Shown: positions 35,065-44,069 of the stretch, piece after piece
Position numbering within the stretch: the stretch's first letter is position 1
Layout of the letters: each line of letters begins with the position of its first letter
Origin: Brevibacillus fortis
GTDB lineage: Bacteria > Bacillota > Bacilli > Brevibacillales > Brevibacillaceae
NCBI RefSeq assembly: GCF_003013395.1
Contig: NZ_PXZM01000024.1
Span: 1-64,000 of the forward strand
Direction of reading: 5' to 3'
DNA: 64,000 bases
The notes under the pieces: model-generated
The model's database searches: none
The model's input: only the letters and a program-made list of their open reading frames with translations
Told to the model about the DNA's origin: nothing
Made by a program: the position numbers and the translations under genes

Positions 35065-35108
35065 ATCAATATCGGGTGCAGATGAGATCAATATTGGGTG
35101 CAGACGAG
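35065..35108. repeat. Two tandem copies of a 22-bp unit
   Basis: Copies at 35065-35086 and 35087-35108 begin ATCAATAT(C/T)GGGTGCAGA and end GA(T/C)GAG-type, differing at two positions. They lie 48 bases upstream of the SGNH lipoprotein start, within a 290-base gap (35018-35309) where I see no gene. They may be promoter-associated direct repeats. Confidence 0.7.
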
Positions 35109-35309
35109 AAATGTAACAAGCAGTGTCATCATGGAATGGATGATGTCAGAAACATCGCCAAAACATTCGTCGCGATATTTGATCGGTTGAGGTTCTCCTG
35201 ATCGTCCACCATACGCAAGCCACGATGAATGTAAATTTAAGGTAACGGTAAGGTACCCTTTAGAAGCCATTAAGCTTAGCTCGTTACAATCAGGCATGAG
35301 GTGATTGTC

Positions 35310-36506
35310 ATGGAGCAAAACCGCGTTCGTATCATCGATGGCTTGCGGGGATTTAGTTTAGTAGGGATTTTGATGGCGAATATGCTGATTTTCCAGTATG
35401 GGATTTGGGGAAGCCAAGAAATGGATTTATACGCCCTCCCCGATTACGAAATGACTGTTTTTAAGCTTGTGAAATTATTCGTGGAAGGCAGCTTTATGCC
35501 GATTTTTACCTTCATGTTTGGCTTTAGTATGATTAAGATGCAGCAAAGCTTGGCTGCCAAAGGGTTGAGGCAAAAACGCTACCTTGCCCGCAGGTTTTTG
35601 ATGTTGATCGGACTTGGTCTCCTTCATTCGTACTTCCTGTGGGAAGGGGATATCTTGGGGTTTTATGGCATGATGGGCTTCTTTTTGTTGCTGTTCATGA
35701 ACCGCAAACCGAAGACGTTGCTCGTTTGGGGGATTGTCTTACTATGCCTCATCAGCTTAATGGGTCTTATTCCAGATGATCCGAATGATCCTGATCCTGC
35801 GAGTATTACCGACTCTGCTCGTATGGAAGCGTATGTCGTCAAAACAATGACCGTCTATGGCACGGGCACATACGCGGAGATTGTTCATCATAGAAGCAGT
35901 GAAGATCCGCTTGGCTTGCCGGAATACATGATAGTTGTTTTACTGTTGATCACGCCGCTTATGAGTGCACCCATGTTCCTTTTTGGGATGTATGCGGCGA
36001 AGCGCAGGTGGTTCGAGAAGCCAGAGGAAGAACGAACCTCGTATCTTCGAAACATGCTGATCTTCTTGCCAACGGGGCTTTTGTTAAAAGCAGTACATGT
36101 GTATCTACCAGGAACTTGGTGGAGTGGCGTCGGTGAGATATCGGGGGGGACCATCCTTGCCATTGGTTACATTTTCGCCTTCGTTTGGTTCTTTTCCAGA
36201 AGCACGGAATCCACTTGGCTGCCAAGGTTTCAAGCGGTTGGTAAACTTTCCTTAACGAATTACCTTTTGCAAACTGTCATTTGTACGACGATCTTCTATG
36301 GCTATGGACTCGGATGGTTCGGAAAGATCGGGGTATTGGCTGGATGCGGATTAGCGATCGTGATTTATGTGGGACAGCTTTTCATAAGCCCGCTGTATCT
36401 AAAACGATTCCGTTATGGCCCAGTGGAACGACTATTGCGTATGTGGACGAATTTTTCATTCTCCGGTAAGACAAAGCAACCTCCCGAAAAACCTATTTCC
36501 GCTTAG
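35310..36506 (+). CDS. DUF418/YeiB-like membrane protein
   Basis: 398 residues from ATG 35310 with TGAGGTG upstream. The N-terminus RVRIIDGLRGFSLVGILMANMLIFQYG is the hallmark of the YeiB/DUF418 family, followed by about ten membrane segments. The conserved C-terminal DUF418 part includes FQAVGKLSLTNYLLQTVICTTIFYGYGLGWFG and the end FRYGPVERLLRMWTNF. The fold is acyltransferase-3-like; the substrate is not established. It is monocistronic, with a terminator at 36517. Confidence 0.9.
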   Translation: MEQNRVRIIDGLRGFSLVGILMANMLIFQYGIWGSQEMDLYALPDYEMTVFKLVKLFVEGSFMPIFTFMFGFSMIKMQQSLAAKGLRQKRYLARRFLMLIGLGLLHSYFLWEGDILGFYGMMGFFLLLFMNRKPKTLLVWGIVLLCLISLMGLIPDDPNDPDPASITDSARMEAYVVKTMTVYGTGTYAEIVHHRSSEDPLGLPEYMIVVLLLITPLMSAPMFLFGMYAAKRRWFEKPEEERTSYLRNMLIFLPTGLLLKAVHVYLPGTWWSGVGEISGGTILAIGYIFAFVWFFSRSTESTWLPRFQAVGKLSLTNYLLQTVICTTIFYGYGLGWFGKIGVLAGCGLAIVIYVGQLFISPLYLKRFRYGPVERLLRMWTNFSFSGKTKQPPEKPISA

Positions 36507-36516
36507 CATCAGAAAA

Positions 36517-36560
36517 CAAAAAACCAAGAAGCTGTTCGATTGGCTACTTGGTTTTTTGCT
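36517..36560 (+). terminator. Terminator of the DUF418 gene
   Basis: CAAAAAACCAAG (36517-36528) pairs with CTTGGTTTTTTG (36547-36558). Confidence 0.85.
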
Positions 36561-36684
36561 TTGTTTTTGGATAGTTGCTTCCTCCTCTAAAAATATGAAT
36601 CCTCTTATCGGTCTTCATCATATAATGTCAATGGTTGGAAAATAGATGGTCGGATAGATCATCGTAAAGAACGGAGGATGGGAG

Positions 36685-38157
36685 TTGGGACGTTTTCCAA
36701 AAGCAGTAACGAGTCTTGTTTTCTTTAGCCTCTTTTGCTTGATCTTCCAAGCATCCATATTCGTGCCCGTGAGCCAAGCAGCAAGTACAGAGGAAACACC
36801 TGCCGCGGTAGAATCTACTGTAGATCTTCGTCACTTACAAGGAAAAGTCAATGATATTACCGCAGAGAATTTAATCCAGGAAAAATATACGCCCGACAGC
36901 TGGAGCAAGCTGGTGTACGCGTTGGATGCTGCAAAAGCCGTACTGACGAAGCCAAATGTCACCCAAGCAGAAATCGATGGTGCCTTGTCCGTGTTAGTAA
37001 TAGCAAGAGAAGGGCTGACGAAGCAGGAAGGCACAGTCGACAAGCGTAAGCTGCAAACGAAAGTAGAGGACATTGCAGTGGAAAAGCTGCGAGAAAAAGA
37101 TTACACCAGGGCCAGCTGGAAGGAGTTGCAGAACAGACTCGGGCAGGCCTACTTTGTACTGGATGATCCGCATGCAAGCCAGATTGTTGTAGATGTTGCC
37201 CTTGAGAAATTGATAAAAGCGAGACAAGATTTGAAGAGACAAGATACCGCGGTCTATAAAAGAGAGCTGAAAGCCAAAGTGGAGGATATCGAGGACAGAG
37301 ACTTGGATGAAGACGACTACACCAGATCGAGCTGGCGTGATTTGGAAGATGCGCTCGAACAGGCGTGGGATGTCATCGACGATCCACATGCTACACAGTC
37401 TGAGGTAGACGACGCCCTGTTCGATTTGAAAAAAGCATGGAGAGATCTAGAGGATGACGATGATCGAGATCGGGATCGGGACAGGGACAGAGACCGTAAA
37501 AAAAGTTCCTATACCACGCCGACAAACAGCTTTTTCACTGGCGGTAGCCCTACAGATAAGAAAGAGGATCGACCTACAACCAATAAAAACAGTAAGAGCC
37601 AACGTGGTTATATCAATGGCTATCCAGACGGAACGTTTCAACCGGATCGCACGGTGACACGTGCAGAGATGGCTGCCATTTTACTGAACGCTGGGATGGT
37701 TAGCCAATCATCTGCGAGTAAGGGAAGGTTCGTGGATGTAGCCGACAACTACTGGGCAGAAAATCCGATTCATCAAGCAAGTGCGGTGGGCATGATGAGC
37801 GGCTACCCAGATGGAACATTCCGCCCATCGGCCAACATTACCCGAGCGGAAATAGCCGCGGTCATTTACAAGTATAAGGCCTTACAAGGTGCAGGAGGGG
37901 GCACTGCCTTTTTCGATGTGAGGGGAGATCACTGGTCATCTCCAATCATTGCAGCGGTTGTTGCCAAAGGATACATGGCAGGTTATCCTGACGGCACCTT
38001 CCAGCCAGAGAAAGCGCTGACTCGTGCCGAAGCCGTAACGATTCTCAATCGCGTGCTGAATCGCGTGCCGCAAAACCAGACTGGCACGCAAAGATGGCCG
38101 GATGTCGTGCATGGTCATTGGGCGTTTAAAGAAATTGAAGAAGCATCAATCAAGTAG
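36685..38157 (+). CDS. S-layer-homology cell-surface protein with three helical repeats
   Basis: 490 residues from TTG 36685 (CGGAGG upstream; the nearby ATG 36678 is out of frame). Signal peptide ends near VSQAAS. Residues 45-255 contain three FIVAR-like helical repeats of about 70 residues, each with KxxLxxKVxDI, YTxxSWxxLxxAL and (A/V)xxALxxLxxA. A linker with repeated Asp-Arg (DRDRDRDR, about 262-273) follows. Three SLH domains are marked by NGYPDGTFQPDRTVTRAEM, SGYPDGTFRPSANITRAEI and AGYPDGTFQPEKALTRAEA, and a fourth begins at RWPDVVHGHWAF but stops early. SLH domains bind pyruvylated cell-wall polymer, so this is a wall-anchored protein; the repeats may bind a partner. Confidence 0.9.
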   Translation: MGRFPKAVTSLVFFSLFCLIFQASIFVPVSQAASTEETPAAVESTVDLRHLQGKVNDITAENLIQEKYTPDSWSKLVYALDAAKAVLTKPNVTQAEIDGALSVLVIAREGLTKQEGTVDKRKLQTKVEDIAVEKLREKDYTRASWKELQNRLGQAYFVLDDPHASQIVVDVALEKLIKARQDLKRQDTAVYKRELKAKVEDIEDRDLDEDDYTRSSWRDLEDALEQAWDVIDDPHATQSEVDDALFDLKKAWRDLEDDDDRDRDRDRDRDRKKSSYTTPTNSFFTGGSPTDKKEDRPTTNKNSKSQRGYINGYPDGTFQPDRTVTRAEMAAILLNAGMVSQSSASKGRFVDVADNYWAENPIHQASAVGMMSGYPDGTFRPSANITRAEIAAVIYKYKALQGAGGGTAFFDVRGDHWSSPIIAAVVAKGYMAGYPDGTFQPEKALTRAEAVTILNRVLNRVPQNQTGTQRWPDVVHGHWAFKEIEEASIK

Positions 38158-38172
38158 CGTTTTCGAAAAAGG

Positions 38173-38210
38173 ACTCACCCTCATGTAAAATAAGAGGGTG
38201 AGTTTTTTTA
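38173..38210 (+). terminator. Terminator of the SLH gene
   Basis: ACTCACCCTC (38173-38182) pairs with GAGGGTGAGT (38194-38203), followed by seven T residues. Confidence 0.9.
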
Positions 38211-38294
38211 ATCCTGACACACATGATGTCAGGATTCGTGCATTATGATGAGGACAGTTGCCGAATGGGTGATGAACATGAGGAGTGTAAACAG

Positions 38295-39194
38295 ATGAAA
38301 CTGGATCGATTACTCGCCATCACGATAGAGCTGATGACGAAAAAAAGGGTGACGGCGACAGAGCTTGCAGCCAGATTTGAGGTCTCTGTTCGAACGATTT
38401 ATCGTGATGTTGAGTTAATTAACCAAGCTGGCATTCCCGTCGTTTCTTTTACGGGAGCAGATGGTGGATTCGAGCTGATGGAAGGTTTCTTCCTCACGAA
38501 GCAGCACTTCTCTGTGAAAGACTTCTCGGTCATTTACAATCTCTTAAAAAGCACGGAAGGAGCTATCGGAGGTAAATATACCGCACTTGTTCAGAAGCTG
38601 GGCAGTCTACAGCCTGCTCTACTGAATGGGGGAAATAACGAATCGATCATTTTTAATCTGAGCACGGTAGAAGGTGAGAAGACCGCCCTTCACCCGCTTT
38701 CAGAGGCGATCCAGCAAAATCGGGTCACGAGCTTCTCGTATAGGAGTGCATCAGGCACGGTCTCGGAAAGACGAGTAGAGCCGCTCCGTCTATTTTGGGA
38801 GCGTGGAGCGTGGTATCTCCAGGCGTATTGCTTGTGGCGTCAGGCCAATCGAATCTTTCGCCTTTCCAGGATTACCGCACTTGAGGTGACAGAAGTCATT
38901 TTTCAACTAAGAAAAGACCAGACAAGCCAGGACGAAGAAGAAACGGAAGACTTTGAAGGGACACTCGCGCATCTCCGTTTTGATCCGTCCGTAGGGCTGC
39001 GTGTGGTGGAACAATTCCCGGGAGAATGCACGCATCACGGTACGCATATCGATTTGCACAAAATTTTTTATAAACGAGACTACGCGATGTCAGTCGTATT
39101 AAGTTATGGATCAAAGGTGGAGATCATTTCACCTGACGACTTAAAGGAAGATGTATTAAAAGAGATTAAAGAGATTCAGCAACGCTATCAATAA
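38295..39194 (+). CDS. WYL-domain (YafY-like) transcriptional regulator
   Basis: 300 residues from ATG 38295 with GAGGAG upstream. The N-terminal DeoR/HTH_11-like domain reads KLDRLLAITIELMTKKRVTATELAARFEVSVRTIYRDVELINQAGIPV. The WYL part contains ALHPLSEAIQQNRVTSFSYRSASGTVSERRVEPLRLFWERGAWYLQAYCLWRQANRIFRLSRI, with WYLQAY in place of the WYL triplet. A C-terminal extension follows. WYL domains sense nucleotides or other ligands. It heads a run of four genes with tight spacing (19, 12 and -4 bases) and is the likely regulator of the NmrA-like and ABC genes downstream. Confidence 0.92.
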   Translation: MKLDRLLAITIELMTKKRVTATELAARFEVSVRTIYRDVELINQAGIPVVSFTGADGGFELMEGFFLTKQHFSVKDFSVIYNLLKSTEGAIGGKYTALVQKLGSLQPALLNGGNNESIIFNLSTVEGEKTALHPLSEAIQQNRVTSFSYRSASGTVSERRVEPLRLFWERGAWYLQAYCLWRQANRIFRLSRITALEVTEVIFQLRKDQTSQDEEETEDFEGTLAHLRFDPSVGLRVVEQFPGECTHHGTHIDLHKIFYKRDYAMSVVLSYGSKVEIISPDDLKEDVLKEIKEIQQRYQ

Positions 39195-39213
39195 TTTGAG
39201 GAGGACGTACAAA

Positions 39214-40023
39214 ATGACGATTTTAGTGACGGGTGGAACAGGTACGGTAGGGAGACATGTCGTGGATCAGCTTTTGAAAAAAGGAGTCAAAGTGCGTGCC
39301 ATTTCGCGAAATCCGGAAAAAGCCGATCTGCCCGCAGGAGTAGAGGTTGTGGCAGGAGACCTTGCTATCCCGGAAAGCTTGGAAGCGGCGCTGCAAGGTG
39401 TAACGGCTCTGCACTTAATTGCTTCTAGCTACACCTTTCAAACCGATCCGAAGGTAGTCGAAATGGCGGAAAGAGCTGGTGTGAAGCGCGTGTCCGTATT
39501 AGTGAGCGACACCGAAGGGCCTGTGGAAGAAGCACTGGCAAACAGTGGGATGGAATGGACTCTCCTGAAGCCTGTGGAATTCATGTCCAATGCGATTATC
39601 GACTGGCAGGAATCGATTCGTTTAGAGGGGGGCGTGCGAGAGCCTTTTGGCCATGCTTTAAGCGCCAAAGTACACGAAGCCGATATCGCGAGTGTTTCTG
39701 CGGTGGCATTGCTTGAATCGGGACACCATGGGCAAAGTTATTTTCTTACTGGCCCAGAAGCGATTACACGTATCGAATCAGTTCAGATAATTTCGAAAAT
39801 TATAGGTAAAGAAATACGGTTTGAAGAGCTTACGGAGGAGCAGGCGCGACAGAATTGGAGAGATCAGGGTTACGAAGAGGGAGATATCGAATTTTTCGTA
39901 GCCATGGGCAAAAATCCACCTGAAGTGGGCTACACGGTCTTGTCCACGGTGGAGCAAGTGACGGGAAAGCCTGCAAGAACGTTTGCCGAATGGGCATCCG
40001 AACATAAAAGCTATTTTGTATAA
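39214..40023 (+). CDS. NmrA-like NAD(P)-binding SDR protein
   Basis: 270 residues from ATG 39214 (GAGGAGG upstream). The N-terminal Rossmann motif is ILVTGGTGTVGRHVVDQLLKKG, followed by VRAISRNPEKADLPAGVEVVAGDLA. The family lacks the SDR catalytic tyrosine motif and includes NmrA sensors and azoreductase-like quinone reductases. HEADIASVSAVALLESGHHGQSYFLTGPEAIT is the characteristic C-terminal half. It lies between the WYL regulator and the ABC exporter, probably in one operon. Confidence 0.9.
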   Translation: MTILVTGGTGTVGRHVVDQLLKKGVKVRAISRNPEKADLPAGVEVVAGDLAIPESLEAALQGVTALHLIASSYTFQTDPKVVEMAERAGVKRVSVLVSDTEGPVEEALANSGMEWTLLKPVEFMSNAIIDWQESIRLEGGVREPFGHALSAKVHEADIASVSAVALLESGHHGQSYFLTGPEAITRIESVQIISKIIGKEIRFEELTEEQARQNWRDQGYEEGDIEFFVAMGKNPPEVGYTVLSTVEQVTGKPARTFAEWASEHKSYFV

Positions 40024-40035
40024 GGAGTGACCACC

Positions 40036-40989
40036 ATGTCATACGCAATTGAAGTCACGAGCCTCAGGAAATCGTTCGGGGATCATGAGGTGGTCAAAGG
40101 TATCGACCTGCATGTAAAAAAAGGTGAGCTGTTCGCTTTGCTCGGCCCGAATGGCGCTGGAAAAACGACAACCATCCATATGCTTTCTACGCTCCTTGCA
40201 CCGGATGGAGGAACAGTGTTGATTGCCGGATACGATATTGTGAAAAACGCGCAGGCTGTGCGCAAGAAAATAAGCCTGACGGGACAGTTTGCGGCGCTGG
40301 ATGAAGGATTAACCGGATTGCAAAACTTAATCCTGATTGGCAGATTGTTTGACTACTCTGCGAGGGAAGCCCGTACAAAAGCAAGCGAGCTGCTTGATAC
40401 TTTTGGGCTATCAGATGCCATGGATCGTATGGTAGAAAACTATTCTGGTGGAATGCGGCGACGGTTAGATATCGCCGCTAGTGTCCTCACACAGCCTGAG
40501 CTCATTTTTCTGGATGAGCCAACCACGGGTCTCGACCCGCAAAGTCGGCAACAAGTATGAGAAGTCGTCCGTACGCTTTTGAAATCAGGTACCACTGTGC
40601 TATTAACGACCCAATATCTCGAAGAAGCCGATCAATTAGCAGACCGGATCGCGGTGATCGATAAAGGAGTAATTATTGCGGAAGGGACACCTGAGCAGTT
40701 GAAGGCCTCGGTGGGAGGAAAGACATTATCGATCCGAGTGACCGAGCATAAAAACAAGGAACAGGTAAGCGGCCTGATAGCAGAGTCTCTTCAGTTGCCC
40801 ATTTTTTCGGATCAAGATAACCCACACGTTTTTAGAATCCCAGTAAAAGAAGCAAGTCTGGCAAACCAAGCAATCGGGATGCTTCTGGCTAATGATGTTT
40901 CCATCGAGCATTTTTCTCTGAGTGACCCGAGCCTAGAAGAAGTGTTTTTGGCACTGACTCATGGGGAAAAGAAGGAGGTATTCTCATGA
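40036..40989 (+). pseudogene. DrrA-like ABC exporter ATPase interrupted by an in-frame TGA
   Basis: From ATG 40036 (AAGGAG upstream) the frame encodes Walker A GPNGAGKTT, the signature YSGGMRRRLD and Walker B LIFLDEPTTGLD. It then hits TGA at codon 175 (40558-40560) within RQQV-stop-EVV. After the stop the same frame continues to 40989 with the D-loop-distal part TTVLLTTQYLEEADQLADRIAVIDKG (H-loop replaced by Gln as in DrrA-type proteins) and the C-terminal domain. Homologues usually carry Trp at this position, so a TGG-to-TGA change explains the break. Full length would be about 317 residues. The stop falls before the switch glutamine, so the truncated product should be inactive unless TGA is read through. 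The permease start overlaps the end by 4 bases. Confidence 0.85.
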
Positions 40990-41708
40990 ACGCAAGTAAT
41001 ACGCTCAGTACCTTTGCAGCGATCCGCATCTTTATGTGGCGCACATGGCAAAGCACACAGAACAACCTTTTCACATTTTGTATGGACGCTATCCTCTCAC
41101 CTGTGATTACGTTGCTTATTTTTACTTATTTGTTCGGAGGAGCCATCGCTGGTTCTACCGCAGCGTATCTCCAGTTTTTTCTGCCAGGTGTTCTTGTGTT
41201 GACGATCATTCCGATGACAGTCTATAGCGGGACGACCATCTGCCAGGATATTGCAAAGGGCGTGTATAACCGTTTTCGTACCATGCCCTTTTGGCAGCCA
41301 GCGTCTGTCATAGGTCCATTGCTGACAGATGGCTCGCGCTATACGATTGCCATACTCGTCGCCTTTGGGACAGGGGTGCTGCTCGGGTTTCGCCCAGAAG
41401 GCGGCATAGTCGGTGCGGTACTCGCTATTTTGTATATCATTTTCTTCGCCTTTAGCGTGAGCTGGATTTTTTCCATGATTGGTATATTGGCAAAGCGACC
41501 GGAGACAGTATCGGGTTCAAGTATGTTTTTTGTATACCCGTTGCTTTTTGCCAGCACGATCTTCGTAGATTCTTCCACCATGCCCAAATGGATGGGGGGA
41601 ACCGCAAATCTGTCTGATGTTTTGGCCGGGATCGGAGTATGTCTGCTGTTGATTGTCATATTTGCTCCGTTAACCATGCGTCTGTATTTGACCAAACCGA
41701 ATCGATAA
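40986..41708 (+). CDS. ABC-2 type exporter permease (DrrB-like)
   Basis: 240 residues with six membrane segments of the ABC-2 type: AAIRIFMWRTWQSTQNNLFTFCMDAILSPVITLLIFTYLFGG, then LQFFLPGVLVLTIIPMTVYSGTTICQDIAKGVYNRFRTMPF, and a C-terminal MFFVYPLLFASTIFVDSSTMPKWM. This matches daunorubicin-resistance DrrB and related drug or lipid exporters. ATG 40986 overlaps the TGA of the ATPase gene (ATGA), which implies translational coupling. With the ATPase interrupted, this permease may lack its energy source. Confidence 0.9.
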   Translation: MNASNTLSTFAAIRIFMWRTWQSTQNNLFTFCMDAILSPVITLLIFTYLFGGAIAGSTAAYLQFFLPGVLVLTIIPMTVYSGTTICQDIAKGVYNRFRTMPFWQPASVIGPLLTDGSRYTIAILVAFGTGVLLGFRPEGGIVGAVLAILYIIFFAFSVSWIFSMIGILAKRPETVSGSSMFFVYPLLFASTIFVDSSTMPKWMGGTANLSDVLAGIGVCLLLIVIFAPLTMRLYLTKPNR

Positions 41709-41822
41709 CTTACGGGATTCATAGGGAAAGCGTCGATGATCAGTGTCGATGCTTTTTATGTATACTGAAAAAGGTTGTTTTTTCTATTCTTTTCTATCAT
41801 TCGGTTACTCTTCCAGAAAATT

Positions 41823-41839
41823 GTGGTATAATCTACCAC
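41823..41839. promoter_or_regulatory. Palindrome overlapping a promoter -10
   Basis: GTGGTA-TAATC-TACCAC is an inverted repeat that contains the hexamer TATAAT (41827-41832), about 54 bases before the TraB/GumN gene. A weak -35 TTACTC lies 16 bases upstream. A repressor bound here would block transcription; this is inferred from symmetry only. Confidence 0.5.
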
Positions 41840-41892
41840 TAAGGCGGTATGGCATAGAATCATTCAGCTTAGAATCGAGAGGAGAAAGTTTC

Positions 41893-43275
41893 ATGAAACT
41901 AAACAAACGTTGGAGCAAACTGACTCGCTTGGCGGGTACAGGTGCACTCAGTTTGGCGCTTTTGCTAGGGTATGTGTTTCCTGTACACGGGCAGACTCCT
42001 GTAGCTCCCGCAATTAGCCCTTGGTCGGTAACAACGTTGAACGAAGGGGAGAAATACGGAATTTTTCCACTGGCGTGGTATGAAGATGCTTCTTTTCAGC
42101 AATCGATTCCTGCTGACAAGTTTAATACCTTGATGAAAGGAACAGCGAAAAAGCTGGATCTTCTCGGACTAAAGAAAAAGAACGCTTCCTTGTCCTTTAC
42201 GACTGATAAGGTCATTACGAGAGAAGCAGTCATTATTTCGTTGTACAAACTTTTGGCGAACTACGAATTGCCAGCAGTATTCGAAATGACCGGGGACAAC
42301 CCGATTGACTACATGAAGAAAAAAGGCTTGGTCAAAGGGACAAGCGCAGGTCTCGAGCTGAATCAGCCAAGTACGGTTGAACAAGCGACGGTGATGGCAA
42401 GCCGACTGGTCGAGTTCGCATACGATACGGTGGGCGGCGGTGCCGAAGGTCTCATGTGGAAAGTGACCAATGGCAAAAATACCATGTACTTGCTTGGCTC
42501 GATTCACATGGGGATCGCAGAAATGTATCCGATGCAAAAAGACATCCGGGAAGCGTATGAAGAGTCGGATGAACTGTGGGTGGAAGCCGATATTATCAAC
42601 GGTGACAATGAGTATTTGACACAAAAAATGGTATACACGGATGGCACCACACTGAAGGATCATGTATCCGCTGAGACGTACCAAAAGGTGCAAAAATTGC
42701 TTGCAAAGCTGCAACTGCCAGCCAATTCTTTTGACGCCTACAAGCCATTTGCTGTTTCGTTGTCTGTGCCAACGCTTGGCTACGTAGATGGAGAAACGGA
42801 TGTTCAGTTCGCAATGCTATCCGGCATCGACAGGTACTTCCTGACGAAGGCGATGCTGGATGACAAGCCGATCAACGAGCTGGAAGGCATTAAGCTGCAA
42901 GCGGATTTGTTGTCAGGTGTACCGGCAGAGCAGCAGGAGAAAGAATTGAATATCATGCTAGATAGCGTGTTGGCTGAAAAAGGACTGGATGAAAGCACAA
43001 AACTATTAAAAGACATGCAGACAGAATGGGTAGAAGGCGATCTGGCTGGCTTCACCCAGATCATGACGACGCATGGCGATTTCGGTGAAGGCGAAGTGAA
43101 TCAGCGCCTTCTCGGTGAGCGGGACAAAAACATGGCTATTAAACTGGCAGAAGTGTTGGAGAAAGAAGGAGAAACTACTTCTTTTGTCGTGGTCGGGGCT
43201 GCCCACTTCTCGATGAAAGGCATGGTTATCGATCAACTGAAAGCAAAAGGCTATAACGTACAACAATTGAAATAA
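41893..43275 (+). CDS. Secreted TraB/GumN-family protein
   Basis: 461 residues from ATG 41893 with GAGAGGAGA upstream. A signal peptide (LAGTGALSLALLLGYVFPVHG) is followed by about 130 residues of an SLH-like or unassigned helical region. The TraB/GumN domain begins near residue 190: GLMWKVTNGKNTMYLLGSIHMGIAEMYPMQKDIREAYEESDELWVEADI. GSIHMG is the family's conserved histidine motif. The second motif FVVVGAAHFSMKGMVIDQLKAKGYNV closes the protein. Relatives (TIKI/TraB) are proposed metalloproteases, here probably extracellular or wall-associated. Confidence 0.88.
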   Translation: MKLNKRWSKLTRLAGTGALSLALLLGYVFPVHGQTPVAPAISPWSVTTLNEGEKYGIFPLAWYEDASFQQSIPADKFNTLMKGTAKKLDLLGLKKKNASLSFTTDKVITREAVIISLYKLLANYELPAVFEMTGDNPIDYMKKKGLVKGTSAGLELNQPSTVEQATVMASRLVEFAYDTVGGGAEGLMWKVTNGKNTMYLLGSIHMGIAEMYPMQKDIREAYEESDELWVEADIINGDNEYLTQKMVYTDGTTLKDHVSAETYQKVQKLLAKLQLPANSFDAYKPFAVSLSVPTLGYVDGETDVQFAMLSGIDRYFLTKAMLDDKPINELEGIKLQADLLSGVPAEQQEKELNIMLDSVLAEKGLDESTKLLKDMQTEWVEGDLAGFTQIMTTHGDFGEGEVNQRLLGERDKNMAIKLAEVLEKEGETTSFVVVGAAHFSMKGMVIDQLKAKGYNVQQLK

Positions 43276-43283
43276 GAGATAGA

Positions 43284-43322
43284 AAAGGAAGTGTCGGCGC
43301 AGGCTGGCACTTCCTTTCATTA
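43284..43322 (+). terminator. Terminator of the TraB/GumN gene
   Basis: AAAGGAAGTG (43284-43293) pairs with CACTTCCTTT (43308-43317). Confidence 0.8.
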
Positions 43323-43417
43323 TTGACCGAAAAAATGGTTACCCGGGCAACTGTTGCTAACATTATCCAGATGATAGTAAAATTATACTATCTTGGCATA
43401 CATAGGAGGTATTTTGC

Positions 43418-43921
43418 GTGGGCTTGTTTGATATGTTTAAGACGGACAAAGGGGAAGAAATGACCCCTCATTTTGGATTCGCATGTTCCTTGCTCTACAT
43501 GATGAAATCAGATGGAGAAATGGACCACGAAGAAATCGGTCAATTGCTCGCAGTATTGGGCGGGGAAGAAAGCAACGGCGTGATTGGTGTAGGTGCTAAT
43601 AACAGACAGTTGCTCGAAAACGCAATGAAATATACACGCAATAACTCCATCGAGAAATTCCTGAGCGAAGTAACTCCATTGCTTACAGATGCTCAAAAAA
43701 TGTGCATCCTGGTTAACCTGATCGATTCCTCCCTGGCAGATGGCCAACCTGAGCGTGAAGAGCAAGAGCTGTTTGGCAAGTTCTTGACTGCGTTTGGTAT
43801 TTCGGAAGATCGTTTCCGTCCATTCTTTGAAGTAATCGTGTTGAAAAATGACCGTGGTGTGTTCGTGAATCAAAATCATCCAAAGAACCAACCAGGTTAC
43901 AGAGTGACGCTTCCGGTTTAA
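43418..43921 (+). CDS. TerB-like helical protein
   Basis: 167 residues from GTG 43418, 9 bases after AGGAGG. The helical pattern HFGFACSLLYMMKSDGEMDHEEIGQLLAVLGG, with an acidic SDGEMDHEE loop, and later MCILVNLIDSSLADGQPEREEQELFGKFLTAFGI, with ADGxxxxEE, corresponds to the two metal-binding-like loops of TerB/tellurite-resistance B-type domains. No other ter genes are present, so tellurite resistance should not be assumed. Cytoplasmic and monocistronic; a terminator follows at 43940. Confidence 0.75.
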   Translation: MGLFDMFKTDKGEEMTPHFGFACSLLYMMKSDGEMDHEEIGQLLAVLGGEESNGVIGVGANNRQLLENAMKYTRNNSIEKFLSEVTPLLTDAQKMCILVNLIDSSLADGQPEREEQELFGKFLTAFGISEDRFRPFFEVIVLKNDRGVFVNQNHPKNQPGYRVTLPV

Positions 43922-43939
43922 TCGTTTATACGAATTCAG

Positions 43940-43968
43940 AACCTTCTCATTTGAGAAGGTTTTTTCGT
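43940..43968 (+). terminator. Terminator of the TerB-like gene
   Basis: AACCTTCTCA and TGAGAAGGTT pair closely and are followed by TTTTTCG. Confidence 0.9.
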
Positions 43969-44069
43969 TTTTTGAAAAAGACAGTCCCTTAAAAGAGCAA
44001 TACAAAAGAAATGTTGCCGCCTTGATTGTGCTACGATCTGCTTAGGAAAAAATGAAAGGTGGGGTACCC

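Noticed and set aside
43418-43921. Calling the TerB-like protein a tellurite resistance determinant.
   Set aside because: No other ter genes are present and the match is limited to the helical pattern.
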